A program made the position numbers and the translations under genes. A stretch of 64,000 bases of DNA from Anaerolineales bacterium (GTDB taxonomy: Bacteria; Chloroflexota; Anaerolineae; Anaerolineales; UBA11579): the NCBI GenBank assembly GCA_019637675.1, contig JAHBVE010000001.1, positions 434,001 through 498,000 of the forward strand, given 5' to 3'. Shown piece after piece: positions 6,785 to 14,863 of the stretch (position 1 is its first letter; the number at the start of each line of letters is the position of its first letter). A model generated the notes under the pieces. It searched no databases. It worked only from the letters and a program-made list of their open reading frames with translations, and had not been told where the DNA came from.

Positions 6785-8049
6785 TGCTCCAGCCGCGGCT
6801 CGCCAGCCTTCTATTCATCTGCATTGCGCTGGTGCTGGCCGCCTGCCAGCCGCTGCCCGCCGTCTCGATCACGCCGCCACCGCGCCTGCCCACCTATACC
6901 CCGTTCGCCTTCTCCAGCTTGTATGGGCAGCTGGTGCCCACCTACACGCCCACCGCCCAGTTCACGCCTACGCCCACCTTGCCGCCGGCGTTGAGCGGTG
7001 AGAGCATCCCCATCCACTTGTTCTGCATGCAAAGCGGCTCGCTGGGCGATCTGGCCGCGGCCCGCGCCGCCGCCTTCGAGGCGGCGGTGGCGGCCCACAA
7101 CGCGGCCGGTGGCATCCAGGGCGCCCAGATGGCGCTGCACGTCACCGACCTCGGAGCGGCCGATGACCCCGCCGAGCTGGCCGAGGATGCCTTGGCCGCC
7201 TCGGGCGCGTCGCTGGCGGTGCTGTGCGATGTGGCCAGCGAAGCCGCCCTGGCCGAGCTGCTCGGCCGGCGGCGCATCCCCGCCATCACGCTCGGCGCGT
7301 TCGCTCAGCGGCGCGGCAGCCTGTACGGCATCGAGCCCCCGCCGTACGAAGCGCTGGCCTATCTGCTACAGACTCTGCGCGGTAGATGGGGCGAGTACAA
7401 GCCCACCAGCGCCGGCAACGCCCTGCGCCTGGCCGTCTTCAGTTGGCCGGAGGCGCTGGCAGGCGCGGCGGTGACCGACGATCTGACCGAATACGCCGAG
7501 GGGCAGGGCGTGCAGCTGGTGCTCCAAACCGAATACGAGCCGCGTCTCGATCTCAATGTCTACGACTCGCTCTTCGCCCTGCGGGATGAGCACGCCAATA
7601 TCATCTATGTGAATGCCGATTCGTATGGGCTGGCCTATGTGCTCAACGGGCTGTCTCACCTGGGCCTACGCAGCCGCTTCGTGGTCGCCGCGCCGGCGGC
7701 CGCCTACGAGCCGGTGCTGTACACCTACCTGGCCGATGATACGTTTGCCGAAGGCCTGTACCTGGTCTCGGCCTGGGACTATACGCCCCAAAACTGGGAG
7801 CAGCGGCACATGCAAGCCGCCCTGGCCCTGGCGGAGGATACGCTGGCCCGCGCCCTGCAAGCCGGCGGCGGCCCGGCCGCCCTGACGCCGGCTGCCGTGG
7901 CGCAGGCCCTGCAGGCCGCGCCCTTCGGCCCGCTGGATTTTGCGGGCGGGGCGCGCTGGCCTGCCCAGCTGGCGCTGTGGCAGGTGGGCGCCGCGCCCGG
8001 CCAGCTGACCCGCATGGCGGAGCCGGCCGCACTGCCAGAGCTGCCCTAG
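6784..8049 (+). CDS. Receptor-family ligand-binding lipoprotein
   Basis: The N-terminus is a lipoprotein signal with lipobox LVLAAC (Cys21), followed by a Pro/Thr-rich linker to about residue 70. The rest resembles the type I periplasmic-binding fold of branched-chain amino acid receptors (Peripla_BP_6): an opening strand IPIHLFCMQSGSLGDLA, then an AAFEAAVAAHNAAGGIQG helix and the second-domain region with HANIIYVNADSYG. Total length is 421 residues. No permease or ATPase genes follow, so it may be an orphan binding protein or sensor. It is coupled to the pterin dehydratase gene by a TAATG overlap. Confidence 0.78.
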   Translation: MLQPRLASLLFICIALVLAACQPLPAVSITPPPRLPTYTPFAFSSLYGQLVPTYTPTAQFTPTPTLPPALSGESIPIHLFCMQSGSLGDLAAARAAAFEAAVAAHNAAGGIQGAQMALHVTDLGAADDPAELAEDALAASGASLAVLCDVASEAALAELLGRRRIPAITLGAFAQRRGSLYGIEPPPYEALAYLLQTLRGRWGEYKPTSAGNALRLAVFSWPEALAGAAVTDDLTEYAEGQGVQLVLQTEYEPRLDLNVYDSLFALRDEHANIIYVNADSYGLAYVLNGLSHLGLRSRFVVAAPAAAYEPVLYTYLADDTFAEGLYLVSAWDYTPQNWEQRHMQAALALAEDTLARALQAGGGPAALTPAAVAQALQAAPFGPLDFAGGARWPAQLALWQVGAAPGQLTRMAEPAALPELP

Positions 8050-8060
8050 CCACACTTCTT

Positions 8061-8138
8061 AACCACAAAGCCACAAAGGACACAAAGTTTCTTAAATGAT
8101 TTCTTTGTGCTCTTTGTGCTCTTTGTGCCTTTGTGGTT
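8061..8138. repeat. AACCACAAAG...CTTTGTGGTT palindromic repeat, copy 1
   Basis: Imperfect inverted repeat built from short units ACAAAG and CTTTGTG, lying between two convergent genes. A second copy lies at 10473-10540. It can fold into a long hairpin and may also serve as a transcription end for both genes. Confidence 0.65.
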
Positions 8139-8149
8139 AGCGCTTTTTC

Positions 8150-9397
8150 TTACAGATGCTTCAGTACTTCCTTCAACGTTGCATCCTTTTTGACATTCAC
8201 CCCCAGGGCCACATCCTCTGCGCCCAGATAGTTTGCAAAGGCGCGCACGCACTCGGCCAGCGCCGCCACGGCGGCCTCGTCCTTGCGCGGCGCGCCGGGC
8301 TGCCACCACCAGCCCTTGATGAGGAAGGTCTTGCTGTCTCGCAAGAAGCCCGGGTCCAGCCGGGCGATCAACTCATCGCCATACAGCACCGGCAGCACAT
8401 AGTAGCCGTACTGGCGCTTCGGCTCGGGCACATACACTTCCCAGCGATAGTAAAAGTCAAACACCTGCTCGATCAGCGTGCGATCCCATAGGAAATTATC
8501 CAGCGGGGCGATGAAGGCGGCCTGCGCCTTGCCGCGGCGGGCTGGCGCCTGCAGGGCCGCCAGCTGCGCCCGCGGCACGTAGAACTCCTGCTTGGGCAGG
8601 CCCTCCACGGCTACGCGGGCGATCTCCTCGCGTCCCAGCAGGCGTGCGAACGCAGGCAGCAGCGAGCCCTTGCGGTTCACGCCGACCCAGTGGTCGTTGC
8701 CGACCGGGCGCGCCATCCCCAGGCTTTGGATGCGGCGCAGCACATGCCACTCGCGGTACGCCTCGATGTCGCCGTGGGGGTCGGCCTTGGTGACCAGCTT
8801 CTTGTCCAGCGTGCGATGGGTGTACTCGAAGTAGCGCCGCGTGCCGACGCGATGGTGCACCACCAGCTCGCCGGAGTAAAAGAGAATGTCGAGCGCGATG
8901 CGAGCCGCCCGTGCCGAGTTGGCCAGCCACCAGTCCATCTTGGTGTCGTCCTCCAACTCCAGCGAGGAGAGCGGGCCGCGGGTCTTGACCTCGTTGCGTA
9001 CCCAATCCAGCAGCTTGGTGGCTTTCTGCGTGCTGCTGGCTTTTTTGTAACGATCGCCCATGCGGGTGCGGTAGCCGCTGAAGAAGGGCCAGTCCTCGGT
9101 CGGGTAGATCGACATCACCTTGTCGAAGCCATCCACCAGGCTGCGGTCGGTGTAGAGCAGCTCGTCGAGCATGCGCGGTTTGTAGTTGCGCACGCGGGAT
9201 TGCAGCACCAGGTGCGGGTTGTGGCCGACGACATTGATCGGGTCGTATTGGATGCAGTTCACCTGACGCACGTACTCCAGCGCGCCGGCCTTGCCGGCCA
9301 GCTTGCGCGGCGGGGCCAGGCGGTGATAGGCCACCAGGTAGCGGCGCGCCTGCGCCTTGCTGACCGTCACTTCGGGAGTCAGGGTCTGTTTCGCCAT
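8150..9397 (-). CDS. Winged-helix DNA glycosylase of the YcaQ/AlkX (HTH_42) family
   Basis: The protein of about 415 residues matches the HTH_42 superfamily, whose members YcaQ and AlkZ unhook interstrand crosslinks or excise bulky alkyl adducts. The segment VNCIQYDPINVV contains a Q-aromatic-D triplet, which fits the catalytic QxD motif of the YcaQ branch. Other conserved parts are GHNPHLVLQSRV, FDKVMSIYPTEDWP and IAPLDNFLWDR. The ATG at 9397 is used because it overlaps the TGA of the upstream hydrolase gene (TGATG); an alternative start lies 9 bp earlier. Substrate range is inferred from the family. Confidence 0.85.
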   Translation of the reverse strand: MAKQTLTPEVTVSKAQARRYLVAYHRLAPPRKLAGKAGALEYVRQVNCIQYDPINVVGHNPHLVLQSRVRNYKPRMLDELLYTDRSLVDGFDKVMSIYPTEDWPFFSGYRTRMGDRYKKASSTQKATKLLDWVRNEVKTRGPLSSLELEDDTKMDWWLANSARAARIALDILFYSGELVVHHRVGTRRYFEYTHRTLDKKLVTKADPHGDIEAYREWHVLRRIQSLGMARPVGNDHWVGVNRKGSLLPAFARLLGREEIARVAVEGLPKQEFYVPRAQLAALQAPARRGKAQAAFIAPLDNFLWDRTLIEQVFDFYYRWEVYVPEPKRQYGYYVLPVLYGDELIARLDPGFLRDSKTFLIKGWWWQPGAPRKDEAAVAALAECVRAFANYLGAEDVALGVNVKKDATLKEVLKHL

Positions 9398-9987
9398 CAC
9401 AACCATCCTTCGAGCTGCGCCCGCACCGCCTGGGCGATCAGCTCGTGCCCGGCCGGGGTGGGGTGCAGCCCGTCCGCGGTGAGCTGGGCCGCGCCGCCCG
9501 CCTGCTCGAAGGCGGGCATCAGCGCCACGTAGCCATAGCCGTGCTGGGCCGCAAAGCGGCGCAGCGCGGCATCGTAATCGTTGGCGGCGATCTGGGTGTA
9601 GTGCAAGTCCTCGGCGATCGGCAGGGTGCGCGGCTCGTCCAGCGGGGTCAGACCAACGACGAGAACCCGAGCGGCGTTGCCGGCCAGGCGGCGGGCGAAC
9701 TCTGCCAGCCCGCGCTCGAAGTCCTCCAGGGTGACCTCATAGCGCCCGGCCGTGTAGCGGCGCGAATCGTTGATGCCGACCGCCAGCACCAGGATGTCCG
9801 GCTTGTAGATCAGGGCATCCTGCTCCAGCCGGTCCAGGATCAGGTAGATCGTGTCGCCGCCCACGCCGGCGTGCACGGCCTCCCAGTCGTCGGGCAGCCT
9901 GGCTGCCAGACGACGCGTCCAGCCGCCGCGTTCGTGGTCGGCCGCGCCTTCAGTGATGGAGTCTCCGATGAATATGATGGTTGGCAT
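9397..9987 (-). CDS. SGNH/GDSL-family hydrolase
   Basis: The 196-residue protein has the four SGNH blocks: FIGDSITEG with the nucleophile Ser10, a Gly block GVGGDT, the Asn block LAVGINDSR, and the Asp-His block TADGLHPTPAGH. It has no signal peptide and is therefore probably a cytoplasmic esterase or thioesterase-like enzyme. Its stop codon overlaps the start of the YcaQ-like gene, so both are made from one message. The substrate cannot be read from the sequence. Confidence 0.9.
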   Translation of the reverse strand: MPTIIFIGDSITEGAADHERGGWTRRLAARLPDDWEAVHAGVGGDTIYLILDRLEQDALIYKPDILVLAVGINDSRRYTAGRYEVTLEDFERGLAEFARRLAGNAARVLVVGLTPLDEPRTLPIAEDLHYTQIAANDYDAALRRFAAQHGYGYVALMPAFEQAGGAAQLTADGLHPTPAGHELIAQAVRAQLEGWL

Positions 9988-10020
9988 GGGATACGGACTG
10001 AGGCGATATTATAGTTAGCA

Positions 10021-10077
10021 ACGAGTGATCTGTGAGCAGTAAGCAGGAAACCCTGCTCACTCTTCACTGTTCACTAT
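10021..10077. repeat. GTGAGCAGTAAGCAGG / CCTGCTCAC palindromic repeat
   Basis: GAGTGATCTGTGAGCAGTAAGCAGG is followed by CCTGCTCACTCTTCACTGTTCAC, an imperfect palindrome of the same family as 6190-6305. It fills most of the gap between divergent genes. Confidence 0.5.
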
Positions 10078-10090
10078 TTCAGGAGTTGCC

Positions 10091-10474
10091 ATGACCAAAA
10101 CCCCCCTTCCACGCGTCCTCGCCATCAGTAATGACCTGTTCTTCATGCCCCAGGTGGAAGCCGCCGCCAAGGCGGCTGGCTACAGGTTCGAGTGGCTGGA
10201 TGCCGCGTTGACCGAAGACGAGTTCGTCGCCCGCCTGGCTGCCGTACCCACCGCGCTGGTCGTGCTTGACCTCAGCACGCGGCTGCCCTGGCAGCAGTGG
10301 CTGCCCGCCGCCAAGGCGCAGGCGGCCACGGCGGGCGTGGCCTGGCTGGCCTTCGGCCCGCATACGGAGGCCAAGCTGCTGGCCGCTGCCCGCAAGGCGG
10401 GCGCGGCTAAGGTTGTGGCCCGCTCGCAGTTTGCGCAGGCGCTGCCGGAAATGCTGGCTGGGATCCAGGCGTAA
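10091..10474 (+). CDS. Receiver-like protein without phosphorylation site
   Basis: The 127-residue protein has the alternating strand and helix pattern of a CheY-type receiver (strands at RVLAISND, ALVVLDLS, VAWLAFGP, KVVARSQ), and the C-terminal part keeps the Ala/Gly-rich helix. The acidic pocket is not intact: the first strand ends in SND, and the third-strand Asp is followed by LSTRLP instead of the usual MMP stretch. It may be a phosphorylation-independent signalling adaptor. AGGAG lies just before the ATG. No kinase gene is adjacent. Confidence 0.6.
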   Translation: MTKTPLPRVLAISNDLFFMPQVEAAAKAAGYRFEWLDAALTEDEFVARLAAVPTALVVLDLSTRLPWQQWLPAAKAQAATAGVAWLAFGPHTEAKLLAAARKAGAAKVVARSQFAQALPEMLAGIQA

Positions 10475-10540
10475 CCACAAAGACACAAAGAACACAAAGT
10501 TCTATGACTCCTCTTTGTGCCCTTTGTGTCTTTGTGGTGA
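10473..10540. repeat. AACCACAAAG...CTTTGTGGT palindromic repeat, copy 2
   Basis: Second copy of the ACAAAG/CTTTGTG repeat seen at 8061-8138, beginning at the stop codon of the receiver-like gene. Confidence 0.65.
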
Positions 10541-10553
10541 GGTTTAGTTACAC

Positions 10554-10590
10554 AAAAAAAGAGGCGGCCCATCAGGGCCGCCTCTTTTTT
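10554..10590. terminator. Bidirectional terminator
   Basis: GAGGCGGCCC-ATCA-GGGCCGCCTC, a 10-bp stem flanked by AAAAAAA and TTTTTT, serves both the plus-strand receiver-like gene and the minus-strand YIP1 gene, which converge here. Confidence 0.9.
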
Positions 10591-10605
10591 GTGCCGCGTA
10601 AAAAA

Positions 10606-11226
10606 CTACGGAGCGATCTGGCGCAGCTGCTCCATCAACAGTGAGCCGCCGCCGGCCGCCAGGCCGACCGCCGCCAGCACCAGGCCGCCGATGAAGCCGG
10701 TGACGAAGAAGCTGGCGATCCAGCCCACAATGACGGTGATGGCCGTCTGGCCGGTGTCCAGGTCCAGCGCTTCCTGCGCGGCAATGAACCACGAGACCAG
10801 GCCAAGGATGGCCGCAATGCAGGCGATCGGGGCGGTGATGCAGCCCAGCAGGGGCACAACCGCGCCCACCACGCCCAGCACACCCGCCAGACCCCAGATC
10901 TGGGCCAGGCCCAGGGTGCGCACCATTTCATCGAAGCTGACATCGGCCTTGAAGAGCGCCTTGCCCAGCCACGAGATGATGAAGGCGCCCAGCGCAAAAC
11001 CCGCCACGCTGACCGCTGCGCCAACCACGCCACCTAGGATCCAGCTGGTTACATCCAACTGGCCGCCCTCGGTGTAGGCGAAGGTGGCCGCCGAGCCCAA
11101 CTGGCTCAGCAGACCTACAACAGCAACAATGCCCCATGCAGTCGAAGTGAAGGTCGTGTCCTTCTCCACATCTGCATAGACTTGGCGCTTGAAAGTCAGC
11201 GCGCCGATGATACGTTCCATCAACAT
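10606..11226 (-). CDS. YIP1-family membrane protein
   Basis: The 206-residue protein has a short soluble N-terminus (MERIIGALTFKRQVYADVE, typical of bacterial YIP1 proteins) and five predicted hydrophobic segments between about residues 30 and 195. The family function in bacteria is unknown. AGGAGG lies 6 nt before the ATG at 11226. It is a single-gene unit ended by a bidirectional terminator. Confidence 0.8.
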   Translation of the reverse strand: MLMERIIGALTFKRQVYADVEKDTTFTSTAWGIVAVVGLLSQLGSAATFAYTEGGQLDVTSWILGGVVGAAVSVAGFALGAFIISWLGKALFKADVSFDEMVRTLGLAQIWGLAGVLGVVGAVVPLLGCITAPIACIAAILGLVSWFIAAQEALDLDTGQTAITVIVGWIASFFVTGFIGGLVLAAVGLAAGGGSLLMEQLRQIAP

Positions 11227-11286
11227 ATGCTTCCTCCTGTTTGGAATAATGAATTCACAAGGGTTAACACGCTTTTGGCGAATTCG

Positions 11287-12279
11287 TTACCGCAGATCGT
11301 GCAGGCTGGGCACGCCCGCCAGGCCGCGGGCGGCCTGCAGGGCGTTCAGCACCGCCTGCACCACCGCCTCGGCCGCGAACGCGCCCACAATGCTGACGTC
11401 AGCCTTCTTGCGCCCGCTGCTGAGGGCAAAGATGGTGTCGCCGTCCAGCATGGTGTTGGCGGGGCGCAGGCAGCGCGCCAGCCCGTTGCTGGCCATGGCC
11501 GCCACTTTCGTCGCACCTTCCTTGTCCAGCTGGGCGTTGGTGGCCACCACGCCGATGACCGTGTTGCTGCCCTGGGCCAGGCCCATCACACTGCGCCCGG
11601 CCGCCGTGCGCATCAACTGCAGGCTGTCGGCGAACATCCCCTTGCCGATCTTGACCGGACCCTTCTTCATCGAACGCACGCCCGCCACGATCTCGCCGCT
11701 GTTCGGGTCGATCACATCGCCAAAGGTGTTGACCGCGATCAGCGCACCCACCTTGACCCCGCCGCCGGCATCCACCAAGGCGTTGCCGATGCCGCCTTTA
11801 ACGGCCTGGCCCATGCCCAACAGCTTGCCCACCGTGGCGCCCATACCGGCCCCGGCGTTGCCCTGGGCCGGCTCGTCGGCGCCGGCGTTCTGGCAAGCCT
11901 GGTAGCCCATCTCGGCGTCCGGGCGGCGCTTGGCCGAGCCGATGCCGAGATCGAACAGGATCGCCGCCGGCACGATGGGTACGCGTGCCACGCCCACGTT
12001 GAGGCCCACCTTGCGCTCCTCGAGGTAGCGCATGGCGCCGCCCGCCGCGTCCAGGCCGAAGGCCGAGCCGCCCGCCAGCATGACCGCGTGGACTTTGCTC
12101 ACCAGGTGAGCGGGCTGCAGCGCATCGGTCTCACGCGTGCCCGGCGCGCCGCCGCGCTGGTCTACGCCGGCCACCGCGCCCTTCTCGGTCAGGATGACGG
12201 TGCAGCCGGTGGCAGCATCCTCGTCGTGCGCATGGCCGACCCGAATGCCGGGGATGGCGGTGATGGAATTGTTGGTCAT
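11287..12279 (-). CDS. P1-family aminopeptidase (DmpA/BapA-like)
   Basis: The 330-residue protein matches peptidase family P1, N-terminal-nucleophile hydrolases that cut themselves and act as L-aminopeptidase/D-esterase or beta-peptidyl aminopeptidase. Recognisable blocks are ITAIPGIRVGHAHD at the N-terminus, GVDQRGGAPGTRETD, VMLAGGSAFGLDAA, GAGMGATVGK and ALIAVNTFGDV. I could not fix the autocleavage residue with confidence. Related non-processed homologues exist, so activity is inferred. The gene stands alone; about 370 bp of repeat-rich DNA separates it from the sigma-factor gene. Confidence 0.88.
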   Translation of the reverse strand: MTNNSITAIPGIRVGHAHDEDAATGCTVILTEKGAVAGVDQRGGAPGTRETDALQPAHLVSKVHAVMLAGGSAFGLDAAGGAMRYLEERKVGLNVGVARVPIVPAAILFDLGIGSAKRRPDAEMGYQACQNAGADEPAQGNAGAGMGATVGKLLGMGQAVKGGIGNALVDAGGGVKVGALIAVNTFGDVIDPNSGEIVAGVRSMKKGPVKIGKGMFADSLQLMRTAAGRSVMGLAQGSNTVIGVVATNAQLDKEGATKVAAMASNGLARCLRPANTMLDGDTIFALSSGRKKADVSIVGAFAAEAVVQAVLNALQAARGLAGVPSLHDLR

Positions 12280-12645
12280 AGGGGTCTCCTATGAGGGAGT
12301 GTATCAGAGGAGTGGTGAGTAGGTCAGCGGTCAGCTATCAGCGGTCAGCGATAAGCCATACCCATGACTGTCTTTGCGAGCGAGTGAAACGAGCGAAGCA
12401 ATCCCCAAGCCCGTTTTGCGATCATGGCTTGGAGATTGCTTTGCTCAGGCTCCTGCATACTTTACGGAGTTGGTATTGAATTCCGACCAGCTGACGGAAA
12501 CCCATACCGGCCGCGTAGGGGCGGGTTACGCTGCATAGCAGCGTATAGACCCACCCCTACTGAGTCAGTGTTGGAATCTTCCCGGTTGGGATGGAAGTCT
12601 GTCTTTGCGAGGCGCTGCGCAGCAGCGCACGAAGCAATCCCCAAG
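12280..12645. repeat. Gene-free stretch with three repeat families
   Basis: 12321-12357 is a TCAGC-type simple repeat (GTCAGCGGTCAGCTATCAGC). 12369-12409 and 12600-12645 are two copies of TCTTTGCGAG(n)GAAGCAATCCCCAAG; the second carries the hairpin GCGCTGCGCAGCAGCGC. 12515-12560 is GTAGGGGCGGGTT...CCCCTAC with an inner GCTGCATAGCAGC hairpin. I see no gene or RNA here. Confidence 0.6.
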
Positions 12646-13872
12646 CTAGAGCGCGGCGGCCTTGGCGCGCAGCACCGCCTGCTGGCGTTGGTTGGTCGCC
12701 AGGTCGGCGGCGGCGGTCAGCTCGGCGCGGGCCTCGTCGGTGCGGCCGAGCCGGGCCAGCAGTTCGCCGCGCACGCTCGGCAGCAGGTACGACCCGCGCA
12801 GCTGTCCCTCCGCCGCCAGCCGCTCGACGATCGGCAGCGCGTCCGCCGGGCCGCTCGCCATCGAGACCGCCACAGCGCGGTTCAGCTCGACGATGGGGCT
12901 GGGCGCCAGCCGGCCGAGCGCTTCGTACAGCAGCACGATCCGCTCCCAATCGGTCTCCTCAATGCTCGCCGCGATGGCGTGGCATTCGGCGATCGCCGCT
13001 TGCAGCGCATAGTTTCCGCGGCCGTGGCCTATGGTGTCCGCCCGCTTGAGCGCGGCGCGCCCGCGCTCGATCTGGGCACGATCCCAGCGCGTTCGATCCT
13101 GATCGCTGAGCAGGATCGGGGCGCCGTCCTGAGCTACCCGCGCCCCGAACCGGGATGCCTGGAACTCCATGAGCGCCACCAGGCCGTGAACCTCCGGCTC
13201 GCCCGGCAGCAGGCCGGCCAGCACGCGCCCCAGGCGCAGCGCCTCGTTGGCGATCTCGGTGCGCATCCAGCGATCACCAGAGGTGGCCGCGTAGCCCTCG
13301 GTGAAAACGAGGTAGACCACACCCAGCACCGCGCCCAGCCGCGCCGCCCACTCGCTCGGCTCAGGCGCCTCAAAGGGCACCTGCGCCGCGGCGAGCGTCT
13401 TCTTGGCGCGCACGATACGTTGCTGCACGGTGGCAACCGGCACCAGCAGTAGGCGGGCGATCTCTTCGGTGGTCAGGCCGGCGACGACCCGCAGGGTCAG
13501 GGCGACCTGCGCTTCGCGCGAGAGCACGGGGTGGCAGGTGGTGAACACCAGCCGCACGACGTCATCGTCGATCGGCTGCCATTCGTCTTCGCTGGTCTCT
13601 GACAGGTCATGGGCGATGGCGCGGTAGCGCTCGTCCAGACGTTCGCGCCGGCGCCAGGCATCGATCGCCTTGCGTTTGGCCACGGCCGTGAGCCACGCGC
13701 CCGCATTGCGCGGAACGCCTGACTGCGGCCACTGGGTCAGCGCATCCACCAGCGCCTCCTGGGCCAGGTCTTCGGCCAGGCCCAGGTCGCCGGTCATCTT
13801 GGCCAGCGTGGCGACGATGCGGGCGCTTTCGATGCGCCAGACGGCCTCGACCGTTCGCCGGATGTCGCTCAC
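12646..13872 (-). CDS. ECF42-type RNA polymerase sigma factor
   Basis: The 408-residue protein starts with a sigma-70 region 2 (about 10-75, with LAEDLAQEALVDALTQWP and WLTAVAKRKAIDAWRR) and a region 4 helix-turn-helix (about 120-165, GLTTEEIARLLLVPVATVQQ). It continues with the long C-terminal domain (about 180-405, helical, TPR-like) that marks the ECF42 group. That group is usually encoded next to a DGPF/YCII protein and lacks an anti-sigma factor; exactly that partner precedes it here by 22 bp. The start is GTG at 13872. Targets in other bacteria include the partner gene and export or stress functions. Confidence 0.93.
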   Translation of the reverse strand: MSDIRRTVEAVWRIESARIVATLAKMTGDLGLAEDLAQEALVDALTQWPQSGVPRNAGAWLTAVAKRKAIDAWRRRERLDERYRAIAHDLSETSEDEWQPIDDDVVRLVFTTCHPVLSREAQVALTLRVVAGLTTEEIARLLLVPVATVQQRIVRAKKTLAAAQVPFEAPEPSEWAARLGAVLGVVYLVFTEGYAATSGDRWMRTEIANEALRLGRVLAGLLPGEPEVHGLVALMEFQASRFGARVAQDGAPILLSDQDRTRWDRAQIERGRAALKRADTIGHGRGNYALQAAIAECHAIAASIEETDWERIVLLYEALGRLAPSPIVELNRAVAVSMASGPADALPIVERLAAEGQLRGSYLLPSVRGELLARLGRTDEARAELTAAADLATNQRQQAVLRAKAAAL

Positions 13873-13894
13873 GATGTCACCGGTGACGGCCGCC

Positions 13895-14314
13895 TCAGCG
13901 GTCGTCGTGCTTGCGCGTTGTTGACTTCTTTACGTACTCGTTGTCGGCGTAGTCGGCGAAGGCTTCCTCAGCCGAAGGGATGCGGCGTACCTCGAGCTTG
14001 GAGCCTGGCCCCAGCGGAGCGCGGCTGGCCCACTCGATGGCTTCTTCCTTGCTCGAGACCTCGAGGATCCAGAATCCGTTGAACAACTCGTGCGTCTCGC
14101 CGTAGGGGCCGTCGGTCACGATCGGCTTCTCGCCGGCGAAATCGACCACGAAGCCCTCGCTCGCCGGGGCCAGGCCTTCTACGCTGGCGAGCACGCCCGC
14201 CTTGATGAGGGACTCGTTGTAGGCGCCCATGGCGTTGATGATCTCCTCGAAGTCAACCTGCTGGCTGGCTTCGTAGGCCTCCTGGGTGTCGCGCATGATG
14301 AGCATGTACTTCAT
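13895..14314 (-). CDS. DGPF-domain (YCII-related) protein, ECF42 partner
   Basis: The 139-residue protein starts MKYMLIMRDTQEAYE and contains the signature VTDGPYGETHELFNGFWI, typical of the DGPF subgroup of YCII-related proteins. The ATG at 14314 is chosen because AGGAG lies 7 nt upstream; the frame is open further upstream but without start signals. It lies directly upstream of the ECF42 sigma-factor gene on the same strand. The biochemical role of DGPF proteins is unknown. Confidence 0.9.
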   Translation of the reverse strand: MKYMLIMRDTQEAYEASQQVDFEEIINAMGAYNESLIKAGVLASVEGLAPASEGFVVDFAGEKPIVTDGPYGETHELFNGFWILEVSSKEEAIEWASRAPLGPGSKLEVRRIPSAEEAFADYADNEYVKKSTTRKHDDR

Positions 14315-14396
14315 GGTGGTTCTCCTTTCGTGCGAGGCCGCCCGTTGCGGCCTCCTACTATCACGTCGAACAGGATCGCCCAGAATCGACATCCAT

Positions 14397-14861
14397 TTAG
14401 TCGGCCTCGTCCTCGCGTATCTCCTGCATGCGCCGCGACAGGTCTGGCACCTTGCGCCCATACTCCTGGCCCATCAACGGTGAGGTGATCAGGAAGTCGG
14501 CCGTGGCGCGGTTGGAGGCGGTGGGGATGTTGTGCAGCACCGCCAGGCGCAGCAGCGCCTTCACATCCGGGTCGTGCGGCTGCGGCTCCAGCGGGTCCCA
14601 GAAGAACACCAGCATATCGATCTCAGCCACGGCGATGGCGGCGCCCAGCTGCTGGTCGCCGCCCAGCGGGCCGCTCAGGAAGCGGCTCACCGGCAGCCCG
14701 GTGGCCTCGCTGATGCGCGTGCCCGTGCCGCCCGTGCCGTACAGCTCGTGGTTGGAGAGGGTGCCTTTGTTGTAGACCGCCCAGTCGATCAGGTCTTTCT
14801 TGCGCCCGTCGTGGGCCACCAGGGCAATGCGTTTTTGAGCAGGCAGTACATGGATTGGCAT
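14397..14861 (-). CDS. mgsA: Methylglyoxal synthase
   Basis: The 154-residue protein converts dihydroxyacetone phosphate to methylglyoxal and phosphate. The start IALVAHDGRKKDLIDWA, the phosphate-binding LYGTGGTGTRI, the SGPLGGDQQLGA loop and FFWDPLEPQPHDPDVKALLR are all diagnostic; the catalytic Asp of GGDQQ is present. The ATG lies 2 bp after the stop of the M24 peptidase gene, so both are in one operon. There is no obvious metabolic link between the two. Confidence 0.96.
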   Translation of the reverse strand: MPIHVLPAQKRIALVAHDGRKKDLIDWAVYNKGTLSNHELYGTGGTGTRISEATGLPVSRFLSGPLGGDQQLGAAIAVAEIDMLVFFWDPLEPQPHDPDVKALLRLAVLHNIPTASNRATADFLITSPLMGQEYGRKVPDLSRRMQEIREDEAD

Positions 14862-14863
14862 AG

